Part shown: piece by piece, positions 23,670 to 30,914 of the stretch
How positions within the stretch are numbered: position 1 is the first letter of the stretch
Layout of the letters: every line of letters begins with the position of its first letter
Assembly (NCBI GenBank): GCA_021812985.1
Contig: JAKAMG010000031.1
Location: forward strand, 1 to 34,597
From: Bacteroidota bacterium
GTDB lineage: Bacteria; Bacteroidota; Ignavibacteria; Kryptoniales; JAKASW01
Direction: 5' to 3'
DNA length: 34,597 nt
The notes under the pieces: generated by a model
The model's input: only the letters and a program-made list of their open reading frames with translations
Databases searched by the model: none
What the model was told of the DNA's origin: nothing
Program-made: the position numbers and the translations under genes

Positions 23670-24545
23670 TTGACACTTCTCCTCTCCTTCTGGCTGATGA
23701 TTTTTCCGAGTAGCCGAACTGCCGTGGTGGCCGGGACGATCTCCAAGAATGATACCACGGCTTCAAAGGTTGTTTCACTGGCGGCGCCAGCGAAGGTGAA
23801 TGCGGCAGTCAAGACAACAAGGCCGGTCGTTATCCTCCCCACAAGGAAACCTCTCCTGACCCCGGCTGAGATGATCGGCGGGGGCCTCGCAATCACCTAC
23901 GGGTTATTTAAGTCAGACGATGAAGTCTACGAGACCCTCAGGGGGATCAGGATGCGAAGCTCGGTGCTCTCAACGGTGAGTCCGGTTATCAGCACGATGG
24001 GGCTGGGTACTTTTTCCATTGGGCTCTTCAGTGGTTTCTATCTATATCATTTTGTCACAGGTGATGAAAGGTCGCTCCAAACCGCCAATTTGGGGATGGA
24101 GACGTTTCTGTTCAGCGGAATCGCGACTCAGATATTGAAGAACACTTTCGGCCGCGAAAGACCAAGCATGAGGACAAAAGAGGGGGGGAGATGGAATGGC
24201 CCTCTGTCCTATTTTGAGCACAGGGATAACGGAAGCAAGAGTATAGCCAGCTATGACGCGTTTCCGTCAGGTCATACGGCTACGATCTTCGCAGCCGCGG
24301 CTTCGATTGCCGACAGCTACAATGAGAAGTGGGTCTCCTATGCCGCGTACGGAACCGCTACGATAGTGGGAATCTCGAGGATAATGGAAAGCGCACACTG
24401 GCCGAGCGATGTATTCGTCGGTGCTATCATAGGTATAGGCAGTACCAAGATCGTCGAGAACCTTCCCTTCAACAAGCACGGAGCTATTGTCCAGCTTGGT
24501 GTGGTAAACCATTCTCTCGGAGCGACTCTCTCTCTCAATTTCTGA
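23670..24545 (+). CDS. Exported or membrane PAP2-family phosphatase
   Basis: A 291-residue type 2 phosphatidic acid phosphatase-like protein. All three catalytic motifs are present: K157-x6-R164-P165 (KNTFGRERP), PSGH at 199-202 (nucleophile region, H202) and SRxxxxxHxxxD with H243 and D247. Hydrophobic segments flank them. Substrates could be undecaprenyl pyrophosphate, phosphatidic acid or a similar lipid phosphate; sequence alone does not tell. The start is uncertain: TTG at 23670 begins a hydrophobic signal-like segment, but lacks a clear Shine-Dalgarno. An out-of-frame ATG at 23659 (MKTA then stop) would give a better signal peptide if one base were missing here. Confidence 0.82.
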   Translation: MTLLLSFWLMIFPSSRTAVVAGTISKNDTTASKVVSLAAPAKVNAAVKTTRPVVILPTRKPLLTPAEMIGGGLAITYGLFKSDDEVYETLRGIRMRSSVLSTVSPVISTMGLGTFSIGLFSGFYLYHFVTGDERSLQTANLGMETFLFSGIATQILKNTFGRERPSMRTKEGGRWNGPLSYFEHRDNGSKSIASYDAFPSGHTATIFAAAASIADSYNEKWVSYAAYGTATIVGISRIMESAHWPSDVFVGAIIGIGSTKIVENLPFNKHGAIVQLGVVNHSLGATLSLNF

Positions 24546-24868
24546 ACCGGGGCATTTCGGCCGCGCCCATCCAACGGGGGCGTCCGCTTTCCTTGTGCTT
24601 GTTCCATCAGTCTCTCCACGTCATCCCAGCGTCAGGAATTCATTGCGAGTGGCTGTTCGCTCAGCCATCGGCGGCAATGATCTCAGGCAGAGTATCTCGT
24701 ACAGGTGATCGCAGTGCGTGAACGAGAACTGAGCGCGTGCAACTCTCCCTCCATCTTGTCTGCAACTGTACCACTTTGCTTGACATTTAGAAAGAAACCA
24801 TTATATTAAACGCAAATGATGGGCGCTTCGCCAACATACTTGAAGTCGGACATGACGCAGGAACATGT
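24546..24868. other. Intergenic region before the ATP-grasp cassette
   Basis: A 323-base gap. It holds a weak stem just after the PAP2 gene (CGCCC 24564-24568 with GGGCG 24578-24582, poor T tract) that may end that transcript, and the promoter at 24780-24807. Nothing else was recognised; no ORF here resembles a known protein. Confidence 0.6.
24780..24807 (+). promoter_or_regulatory. Predicted promoter of the ATP-grasp/aminomutase cassette
   Basis: TTGACA (24780-24785) and TATATT (24802-24807) with a 16-base AT-rich spacer. The expected transcription start is about 24814, leaving a leader of about 55 bases before the first ligase. Confidence 0.65.
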
Positions 24869-25933
24869 ATGAATGTTGCTCTTGTCTTTAACCAGAAAAG
24901 AGAGAGCATCTTCTTCGACAACACCGAATCTCCTTCCCACACATCTCCCCTTAAGACAGTAAACGCACCAGAGAAGGCAGCGGACTTGTACGCCGAATGG
25001 GATACGCCAGAGACGATCAACGCGGTCGCGCGGGCATTGTCCCTCTACCACGAGGTTACTCTCGTCGAAGCTGACGAGTTTGCCTACGAGAAGCTGAGGC
25101 TGGGCGAGTTCGATATCGTCTTCAACATTGCCGAGGGGATGAATGGGGTGAGCAGGGAGGCTCAGGTTCCCGCCATGCTGGAATTCCTTGGGATACCGTA
25201 CACCGGTTCGGATCCCCTTACACTCGCAACTTGTCTCGACAAGGCGAGGACAAAGGAGATACTTGCCTACCACGGCATCCCGACGACAAGGTTTGTTGTC
25301 GCGCGTTCATCTGAAGAAGCGGCAGCTGCTTCTCTGCGTTACCCACTCTTTGTTAAGCCGCTGCACGAAGGCTCGAGCAAGGGCATATACAACTCATCGT
25401 ATGTGACCTCCCCTCAGGCCCTCAAGTCTGAAGTTGAACGAATACTTGATAATTACGAACAGCCGGCCCTCGTCGAGGAATACCTTCCCGGAAGAGAGTT
25501 TACCGTCGCACTGCTTGGTAATGGGAGCGAACTGAAAGTTCTGCCACCGGTGGAACTCAACTTCAGTTCATTGCCATCAGAGGCACTGCCTGTTTACTCC
25601 TATGAAGCCAAATGGCTCTGGGATACGAAGGACTCGCCGATTGAAGTCTTCAAATGTCCCGCCGATATAGATGAAAGCATGGGTGGGAAGATTGAAGAGA
25701 TTTGCCGGAGAACTTTTGAAGTGCTCAACTGCCGTGATTGGAGCAGGATTGATGTGAGGCTCGATGCTGCTGGGACGCCCAACGTCCTTGAAATCAATCC
25801 CCTCCCAGGGATTCTCCCTGATCCGGAAGAGCACTCATGTTATCCGATGGCCTCGCGGGCGGTCGGAATGGATTATGACCTTATGATCAATTCCGTCCTG
25901 AACGCCGCGATCAAACGGCTTGGATTAGTGTAG
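24869..25933 (+). CDS. ATP-grasp ligase, D-Ala-D-Ala ligase-like (first paralog)
   Basis: A 354-residue cytosolic ATP-grasp enzyme expected to form an amide bond through an acyl-phosphate. Visible elements are VFNIAEG at 84-90, PYTGSDPLTLATCLDK (110-125), the ATP-binding lysine in FVKP (161-164), a glycine-rich loop EGSSKG (167-172), VEEYLPGREF (202-211), RIDVRLD (293-299) and the metal-binding LEINPLPG (307-314). The layout is that of Ddl, but the substrate pocket region differs, and the N-terminal half is longer and poorly conserved. The product is unlikely to be cell-wall D-Ala-D-Ala, because the neighbours are a second paralog, an acetyltransferase and an aminomutase. AGGA lies upstream of the ATG. 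The real substrates are unknown. Confidence 0.82.
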   Translation: MNVALVFNQKRESIFFDNTESPSHTSPLKTVNAPEKAADLYAEWDTPETINAVARALSLYHEVTLVEADEFAYEKLRLGEFDIVFNIAEGMNGVSREAQVPAMLEFLGIPYTGSDPLTLATCLDKARTKEILAYHGIPTTRFVVARSSEEAAAASLRYPLFVKPLHEGSSKGIYNSSYVTSPQALKSEVERILDNYEQPALVEEYLPGREFTVALLGNGSELKVLPPVELNFSSLPSEALPVYSYEAKWLWDTKDSPIEVFKCPADIDESMGGKIEEICRRTFEVLNCRDWSRIDVRLDAAGTPNVLEINPLPGILPDPEEHSCYPMASRAVGMDYDLMINSVLNAAIKRLGLV

Positions 25934-25974
25934 CTCGTAACTGACGGTATTTGTTTAACTTATAGAGGCTGGTC

Positions 25975-27045
25975 ATGCCAAGGAAGAAAAAAATCACCAT
26001 CGTCTACGACGAGGCGGCGCTCGATATAACCTCCGAGTTGGAGAAGGCGTTCAGCGGCAGATCTGACGGAAACACGAAGCCTGAGTCTCAGGACACCTCG
26101 ATGACAAGCGTGGTCGAACAGGTGGATGCAATCGCCGAAGCTCTCTCTGACGCCGGGTATAACGTCCAGACGGTCATGACCAGCCCCACAATCGAAAACC
26201 TCATAGAGAAACTCCGCGAAGAGAAACCCGACCTCGTTTTTAATTTCTGTGAATCAATAGAAGGGGATTCTTTTCAGGAGATGAACGTCGCTGGATTGTA
26301 TGACCTCCTCAGGATTCCTTATACGGGGAGCGGTCCGCTCACCCTCGGGAGTTGCCTTGATAAGGTGAGGGCCAAGGAGATATTGACGTTCCACAAACTG
26401 AACGTCCCGGCCTTCCGCGTCTTTACAAGTCCGGACGAGGTCTCCAGAAAGAAGCTGACTTTTCCGGTCATTGCCAAGCCGATTCATGAGGACGCGAGCG
26501 CAGGAATTTCCAATGCTTCGGTAGTTTATGATAGGGAACATCTCCAGACCCTTCTCGCTGATATGCTTAAGAAGTTTAAACAGCCGATACTCGTCGAACA
26601 ATATGTCGACGGAAGGGAATTCAACGTGGCGATAGTCGGCAACGAGGAACTGGTGGCGCTTCCGGTGTCGGAGATAGATTTCAGCACTATGCCGGATGGT
26701 TACCACCACATCGTTTCCTACGAGGCCAAATGGATGCCTGATTCAGTTGAGTACAAATCAACTGTTCCGATTTGTCCGGCAAAGATAAACCAAAGGTTGC
26801 AGCAGAAGATACAGAACACCGCCATCAGAGCTTACCAGGTAATGGGGTGCCGCGACTACGCGAGGGTGGATATGCGGGTCGACAAGGCGGGGCGGGTGTA
26901 CGTACTCGAGGTAAATCCGAATCCTGATCTTTCTCCCGGCGAATCGGGATTTGCCCGAAGCGCGAAGGCGTTCGGCTGGACTTACGCCCAGCTGATAAAT
27001 AATATTGTTGAATCAGCCTTCAAGAGGAGCGTTGGTACGTATTAG
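25975..27045 (+). CDS. ATP-grasp ligase, D-Ala-D-Ala ligase-like (second paralog)
   Basis: A 356-residue paralog of the preceding gene, aligned over the full length: VFNFCES against VFNIAEG, PYTGSGPLTLGSCLDK against PYTGSDPLTLATCLDK, VEQYVDGREFNVAIVGN against VEEYLPGREFTVALLGN. Differences at key places suggest another substrate: EDASAG (172-177) replaces EGSSKG, and LEVNPNPDLSPGESG replaces LEINPLPGILPDPEE. The invariant Glu and Asn of the metal site (E312, N314) are kept. The N-terminus is very basic (MPRKKKITIVYDE), with a polar insert at about 25-45. It starts 41 bases after the first ligase and overlaps the GNAT gene by about 14 bases. Confidence 0.82.
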   Translation: MPRKKKITIVYDEAALDITSELEKAFSGRSDGNTKPESQDTSMTSVVEQVDAIAEALSDAGYNVQTVMTSPTIENLIEKLREEKPDLVFNFCESIEGDSFQEMNVAGLYDLLRIPYTGSGPLTLGSCLDKVRAKEILTFHKLNVPAFRVFTSPDEVSRKKLTFPVIAKPIHEDASAGISNASVVYDREHLQTLLADMLKKFKQPILVEQYVDGREFNVAIVGNEELVALPVSEIDFSTMPDGYHHIVSYEAKWMPDSVEYKSTVPICPAKINQRLQQKIQNTAIRAYQVMGCRDYARVDMRVDKAGRVYVLEVNPNPDLSPGESGFARSAKAFGWTYAQLINNIVESAFKRSVGTY

Positions 27046-27511
27046 ACCTACGGTCAGGGCAGATCACGCCCCGATTCTTGACATCCTGAAGAGAACAGAC
27101 TACTTCACAGAACCGGAAGTTGAGATTGCCGACGAGCTTCTCAATTCCTACTTCGATAAGTCTGCCGAAAGCGGATATTGGACATACACTGCCGAGACAG
27201 ACAGAGTCGTCGGCTATGTCTGTTATGGCCCCACTCCGCTCACTGTCGGTACATATGATATTTACTGGATCGCGGTCTCGCCTGAAGAGCAGGGCAAGAA
27301 GATCGGTACTGAGCTTTTGACTTTTGCCGAGAGAGACATAGCCGGTCATCGCGGAAGGCTGATAACGGTTTACACAAGTTCGCAAGAGAAATACGGCTCT
27401 ACAAGGAGTTTCTATTTGAGGCGGGGATATAGCGAAGGTTGCCGGATAAAGGACTACTACCGGCCCGGCGATGACCTCGTAGTGTATGTTAAACAAATAT
27501 CGGAGGACTAG
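27032..27511 (+). CDS. GNAT-family N-acetyltransferase
   Basis: A 159-residue acyl-CoA-dependent N-acyltransferase. The acetyl-CoA site is recognisable in IYWIAVSPEEQGKKIGTELL (QxxxxG variant of the Q/RxxGxG/A motif) with the preceding VVGYVCYGPTPL strand, and the C-terminal part STRSFYLRRGYSEGCRIKDY is the family's final strand-helix. The frame extends to 27005, but the TTG at 27032 is chosen because family homology begins at VRIRPTVRADHAP; a GAGGAG lies very close upstream. It overlaps the second ligase and ends 3 bases before kamA. It is shorter than the beta-lysine acetyltransferase AblB, so a role on beta-lysine is inferred only from context. Confidence 0.85.
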   Translation: MVRIRPTVRADHAPILDILKRTDYFTEPEVEIADELLNSYFDKSAESGYWTYTAETDRVVGYVCYGPTPLTVGTYDIYWIAVSPEEQGKKIGTELLTFAERDIAGHRGRLITVYTSSQEKYGSTRSFYLRRGYSEGCRIKDYYRPGDDLVVYVKQISED

Positions 27512-27514
27512 TAT

Positions 27515-28699
27515 ATGGAACTGTGGCAGCAGATGCTGAGGCAGAGTATAGACAGTGCTGATGACCTCGTCAAGCGCTTCAACTTTGACAGAGAAACTGC
27601 CGAAAGGCTGAATGGCCTTTTCCACATCAGAATCAACCCGTACTATTTAAGCCTTATTCGCCATCCGGGAGATCCCATTTGGCTTCAGTGCATGCCTGAC
27701 GCAAAGGAGCTGGAAGAAGATAACCTCCCAATGGATCCCTTGAATGAGGATCATGATAGCCCGGTTCCAAGCATTACACACCGATATCCGGATAGAGTCC
27801 TGTTTCTTGTAACCAGCCAATGTTCAATGTACTGCAGGTTCTGCACGAGGAAGAGGAAAGTCAGCGATTCAAGCAAGATAAGCATGAAGTACATCCAGGA
27901 TGGGCTCGATTACATCAAGGCTCATCCTGAGGTGCGTGACGTGATAGTGTCGGGGGGCGACCCGCTCATGTTGACTGACGTCATGTTGGAGAAAGTGCTG
28001 AAAGGCCTCCGCGAGATCCCGCATGTGGAGATTATCCGGGTTCACACGAAGATGCCCTGCGTCCTTCCTCAGAGGATTACTCCACAGCTCGTGGATATGA
28101 TGAAGAAATACCAGCCGCTCTACGTGAACGTGCACTTCAATCATCCATGGGAAGTAACTCCGGAGGCCAAGCAGGCTTGCGATCTCCTTGCGGATGCCGG
28201 GTTCCCGCTTGGCAACCAGATGGTACTCATGAAAGGGGTGAACGACGATCCTGAGGTAGTGAAGGAGCTGAACAGAAAGCTCCTCATGATGAGGGTACGG
28301 CCCTACTATATTTATCAGGCAGACATGGTTAAAAGCACGAACCATTTCCGCACGCCGATCAAGACCGGCCTGGAAATCATGGATAAGCTCCGGGGCCACA
28401 CAAGCGGTCTCGCCGTTCCTTACTTTGTCATCGACGCTCCCGGTGGCGGGGGAAAGATACCTATCCTTCCCCAGTATGTCCTGTACCACGACGATGAGAA
28501 GATCGTGATCCGGAACTACAAGTATGAGGTATTCGAATACGACGAGATCACCGGCGAATCACGGCCGGGTGAGGCGGATATCGACGGTAGGTTCCTCAGA
28601 AAGCAGCCGGTCATAATAAGAGAGAGAAAACGGCGGGCCTCCAAACCGAAGCGCCACGCTGCGGTCAAGGTAGCCGCTGATAAGCCCGCGGAAGAATGA
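27515..28699 (+). CDS. kamA: Lysine 2,3-aminomutase (KamA-type radical SAM, PLP)
   Basis: A 394-residue radical SAM enzyme that moves the alpha-amino group of an amino acid to the beta position using a 4Fe-4S cluster, SAM and PLP. The cluster cysteines are C103, C107 and C110 (CSMYCRFC). The PLP lysine is K314 in DAPGGGGK. D270 (YQAD) and D307 (VIDAP) align, with a constant offset of 23, to D293 and D330 of the Clostridium enzyme, which hold the lysine side-chain amine. Glutamate aminomutase replaces these, so L-lysine is the likely substrate. HFRTPI and RGHTSGLAVPYFVIDA also match. GGAGGA lies upstream. The C-terminal 30 residues are Lys/Arg/Ala-rich. Last gene of the cassette. Confidence 0.9.
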   Translation: MELWQQMLRQSIDSADDLVKRFNFDRETAERLNGLFHIRINPYYLSLIRHPGDPIWLQCMPDAKELEEDNLPMDPLNEDHDSPVPSITHRYPDRVLFLVTSQCSMYCRFCTRKRKVSDSSKISMKYIQDGLDYIKAHPEVRDVIVSGGDPLMLTDVMLEKVLKGLREIPHVEIIRVHTKMPCVLPQRITPQLVDMMKKYQPLYVNVHFNHPWEVTPEAKQACDLLADAGFPLGNQMVLMKGVNDDPEVVKELNRKLLMMRVRPYYIYQADMVKSTNHFRTPIKTGLEIMDKLRGHTSGLAVPYFVIDAPGGGGKIPILPQYVLYHDDEKIVIRNYKYEVFEYDEITGESRPGEADIDGRFLRKQPVIIRERKRRASKPKRHAAVKVAADKPAEE

Positions 28700-28708
28700 C
28701 AGTAACTG

Positions 28709-28752
28709 AGTTCGCCCGGAGTTCATGCGATTCCGGGCGGACTTGGCATTTT
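28709..28752 (+). terminator. Terminator-like hairpin after kamA
   Basis: AGTTCGCCCGGA (28709-28720) and TCCGGGCGGACT (28732-28743) form a 12-bp stem with one G-U pair and an 11-base loop. The following TTGGCATTTT is an interrupted T stretch. It lies 9 bases after the kamA stop codon and likely closes the cassette. Confidence 0.55.
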
Positions 28753-28779
28753 GACACGGTGGGGACTGTAAAGTAGATG
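28751..28779 (+). promoter_or_regulatory. Possible promoter downstream of kamA
   Basis: TTGACA (28751-28756) and TAGATG (28774-28779) are 17 bases apart. The -35 box is perfect, the -10 box is weak. Transcription would start near 28786, at the first arm of the inverted repeat at 28785. Confidence 0.35.
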
Positions 28780-28784
28780 CGCCA

Positions 28785-28812
28785 CGTGCTTCCAGCACGG
28801 AGGCGAAGCACG
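28785..28812. repeat. Competing inverted repeats
   Basis: CGTGCTTC (28785-28792) can pair with GAAGCACG (28805-28812), an 8-bp stem, or its first six bases can pair with AGCACG (28794-28799), a 6-bp stem with a 3-base loop. The two folds are mutually exclusive. Confidence 0.5.
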
Positions 28813-28882
28813 ATCGTTCAAGGGATAGTAGAGTTGCCGGATTCAAGACCAACTCGTATAGTTCCAACTAAACCAATAATAA

Positions 28883-29173
28883 TTGAGTCTCCCATTTCAC
28901 GAAGGGGGGAGACTCGTTGAAACTACGAAGCTGGAGGCAGACTTGGGATGGAATGAGGTCGAAGGAAGGCTTGTCAAGCAATCCGGGATGGAATTCGTCT
29001 CGTGCAACGGGTGGAAAGAGAGGCAGGCTATTAGTGAAGCTGTCAGGGAAGAATTCCTCGAAATCTCCGGTCCGCGCGTAGATGAGGCCGTGACATTTTG
29101 CTGTGCTGCCACGAGGCGGCAGAGAGTCCTGCGGGAAATAGTCGACTGCCTTCGCCGACAGCTCGGCGGGTAA
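28883..29173 (+). CDS. Doubtful small ORF, unrecognised
   Basis: A 96-codon frame beginning with TTG at 28883, with an internal ATG at 28988. The amino-acid mix is plausible for a soluble protein (EEFLEISGPRVDEAVTF, RRQRVLREIVDCLRRQLGG), and the C-terminal part could form helices, but I recognise no family. No Shine-Dalgarno is seen for either start. The first 30 bases lie in a 9-bp inverted repeat (28885-28915). Long frames also run on the opposite strand here. It may be a remnant or chance frame. Confidence 0.22.
   Translation: MSLPFHEGGRLVETTKLEADLGWNEVEGRLVKQSGMEFVSCNGWKERQAISEAVREEFLEISGPRVDEAVTFCCAATRRQRVLREIVDCLRRQLGG
28885..28915. repeat. 9-bp perfect inverted repeat
   Basis: GAGTCTCCC (28885-28893) and GGGAGACTC (28907-28915) with a 13-base loop. 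There is no T tract on the plus strand; on the minus strand an AT-rich stretch (AATTATTATTGG) follows, so a weak minus-strand terminator is possible, although no minus-strand gene is recognised here. Confidence 0.55.
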
Positions 29174-29389
29174 CATCGAATTAACATCCGGTCCTTGGCG
29201 GCGATACGCCTTACTTCGCATCTGCCGGCTTGTGCCCGTGTTCTGCCGATAGGGTCTCTCCCGCGATCAGTAATTAAAATTTCTCGCTATTTTGATTTTG
29301 GCTTCTTATCTTAATCGACCAAGCTATTCCGGCCGGCCCTATCGGGAATTGGGCCAGGTCTCCCGGATCGGACGGCAGAATCCGGGCCT

Positions 29390-29395
29390 TATAAT
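29390..29395 (+). promoter_or_regulatory. Possible -10 box upstream of the DUF192 gene
   Basis: TATAAT lies 66 bases before the ATG at 29462. No good -35 box was found at 16-18 bases upstream; that place is occupied by the inverted repeat CCCGGAT/ATCCGGG (29362-29386), which might bind a regulator instead. Confidence 0.3.
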
Positions 29396-29461
29396 GTGAG
29401 TATTATCGACAGGAATTTATGTAATGGTGAAATCGCCTCATTATCGGACTGCTATTGGCTA

Positions 29462-29956
29462 ATGAAGTCGGGCAGGAAAATAATATCGGTAATGATGGCG
29501 GTCGCGGCGATTCCGCTTATCGCGGTTGGCTACTCTCCACAGCGAGCGAGTCAGACTCAGGGCGGGCCCGCTTTTCGCGACGACGGGCAGTTGGTCTTTT
29601 TGAAGGAATCAACGAACGCCGCGATAAGAATGATACAAATTGAAATTGCCGACAATGATGCCGAAAGGACTCAGGGCTTAATGTACAGGCACTATATGCC
29701 TGAGAATGATGGGATGCTCTTTATATTTGGCAAAGAGGAAGTACAGGCGTTTTGGATGAAGAACACGTTTATCCCCCTTGACATGGTTTTTGCGGACAAG
29801 TCGGGAAAAATCGTGAGCATATATCCTGATGCGCAGCCTCTTACGGAAACCACAATCACTTCCGGTAAGCCGGCGAAATACGTCGTGGAAGTGAACGGCG
29901 GGTTCTGTGCCGCGAATGGCGTCGACGTCGGTGACAAAATCGTTTACGAAAGATAG
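29462..29956 (+). CDS. Exported DUF192 protein
   Basis: A 164-residue protein whose N-terminus (MKSGRKIISVMMAVAAIPLI) is a good signal peptide or membrane anchor. The rest is a DUF192 domain: IQIEIADNDAERTQGLMYR, DGMLFIFGKEEVQAFWMKNT, PLDMVFADKSGKIVSI and PAKYVVEVNGGFCAANGVDVGD, all standard blocks. The family is small, often exported, and of unknown function. The open frame extends to a GTG at 29396, but the extra 22 residues are not signal-like, so the ATG at 29462 is chosen; no clear Shine-Dalgarno helps. The M23 peptidase gene follows after 6 bases and is probably co-transcribed. Confidence 0.85.
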   Translation: MKSGRKIISVMMAVAAIPLIAVGYSPQRASQTQGGPAFRDDGQLVFLKESTNAAIRMIQIEIADNDAERTQGLMYRHYMPENDGMLFIFGKEEVQAFWMKNTFIPLDMVFADKSGKIVSIYPDAQPLTETTITSGKPAKYVVEVNGGFCAANGVDVGDKIVYER

Positions 29957-29962
29957 AGAACG

Positions 29963-30901
29963 GTGCTCAAATTTTTTTATTTCTCGGGATCAGATCTTAG
30001 ATACAGAAAACTGGGTTGGAGGCCGATAGCCTCTTTCGTGATCATTCCCGTGATTCTGTCGGCGGTACTTACACTCGTCGGCTCGCGTTTCGGATTTGAT
30101 CCGTTTCGGTTGGAGAACCTGAGGACTGCTAGCATGTCCCGCGAGAATTCGACGTTGAAGTCGCGGCTTGCTTCGTTGAACGGAAAGCTGAACGATATGC
30201 AGGCTTATATGAACCGGCTCGGGAACAGCGATGATCTTCTGAGAACTTCCGTCGACCTCCCCTTTATTCCACCAGACCAGCGAAAGGCCTCCATCGGTGG
30301 TGTGGCAGAAAATCCGGACTACGGAGTTTCATCCTCTGCAAACACTCTCATATCAGATGCGTCGAAATCACTTGACGCGCTGGAAAGGGAAGCGAAGCTT
30401 CAGGAAGGGAGCTACGCTGATATAATGAAGAAGTATAAGTCAAATCAGAGGCTCTTTGGACATATTCCGGCTATTGATCCAATCCAGGGAGGAGGGATCA
30501 TAGACGGATTCGGAATGAGGTTCCATCCAATACTGCACGTTAGAATCATGCACGAGGGAATTGATTTGGACGCGCCCTTCGGTAGTCAGGTCCATGCCAC
30601 CGGCGACGGGGTTGTGACTTACGTTGGCCGTCGGGGTGGTTACGGCAAACTTGTTGAAATCGACCATGGATTCGGTTACACCACCCTGTACGCTCATCTG
30701 AGCAAGTACCTGGTGAGGGAAGGTGAGAAAGTGAAGCGTGGTCAGGTCATCGCTCTCAGCGGTGATACGGGCATGTCAACCGGGCCGCATCTTCACTACG
30801 GGGTCGAGAAGGACGGCGTCTTTGTGGACCCGACTCATTATTTCTTTGACGGTCGGCAATTCGATTCGCCAAAGTTCTACAGCCAGCTCGCCGGAAAGTA
30901 A
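29963..30901 (+). CDS. Membrane-anchored M23 (LytM-type) endopeptidase
   Basis: A 312-residue protein of the peptidoglycan hydrolase family M23. It starts with GTG at 29963, has a basic cytoplasmic stretch (YRKLGWR), one membrane segment (about 22-42), and a coiled-coil-like region (about 55-90, 130-162). The peptidase domain (about 180-290) has zinc ligands H197, D201 (HEGIDLD) and H278 (HLHYG), plus H245 (YAHL) and H276. All catalytic residues are present, so it should be active rather than an EnvC/NlpD-type activator. It likely cuts peptide cross-links in the periplasm during growth or division. It lies 6 bases after the DUF192 gene. Confidence 0.92.
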   Translation: MLKFFYFSGSDLRYRKLGWRPIASFVIIPVILSAVLTLVGSRFGFDPFRLENLRTASMSRENSTLKSRLASLNGKLNDMQAYMNRLGNSDDLLRTSVDLPFIPPDQRKASIGGVAENPDYGVSSSANTLISDASKSLDALEREAKLQEGSYADIMKKYKSNQRLFGHIPAIDPIQGGGIIDGFGMRFHPILHVRIMHEGIDLDAPFGSQVHATGDGVVTYVGRRGGYGKLVEIDHGFGYTTLYAHLSKYLVREGEKVKRGQVIALSGDTGMSTGPHLHYGVEKDGVFVDPTHYFFDGRQFDSPKFYSQLAGK

Positions 30902-30914
30902 ACACACCTGAAAC

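Larger units (their letters stand above)
28700..29461. other. Long, mostly non-coding region between kamA and the DUF192 gene
   Basis: This 762-base stretch holds the kamA terminator hairpin, a promoter-like pair at 28751-28779, competing inverted repeats at 28785-28812, a 9-bp inverted repeat at 28885-28915, one doubtful ORF (28883-29173), an inverted repeat CCCGGAT/ATCCGGG (29362-29368 with 29380-29386) and a TATAAT box at 29390-29395 shortly before the DUF192 gene. No recognised protein family is encoded here. Confidence 0.6.

Noticed and set aside
28868-29221. Two minus-strand frames opposite the doubtful ORF 28883-29173
   Set aside because: Proline/serine-rich chance translations with no start signals; the plus-strand frame is only marginally better.
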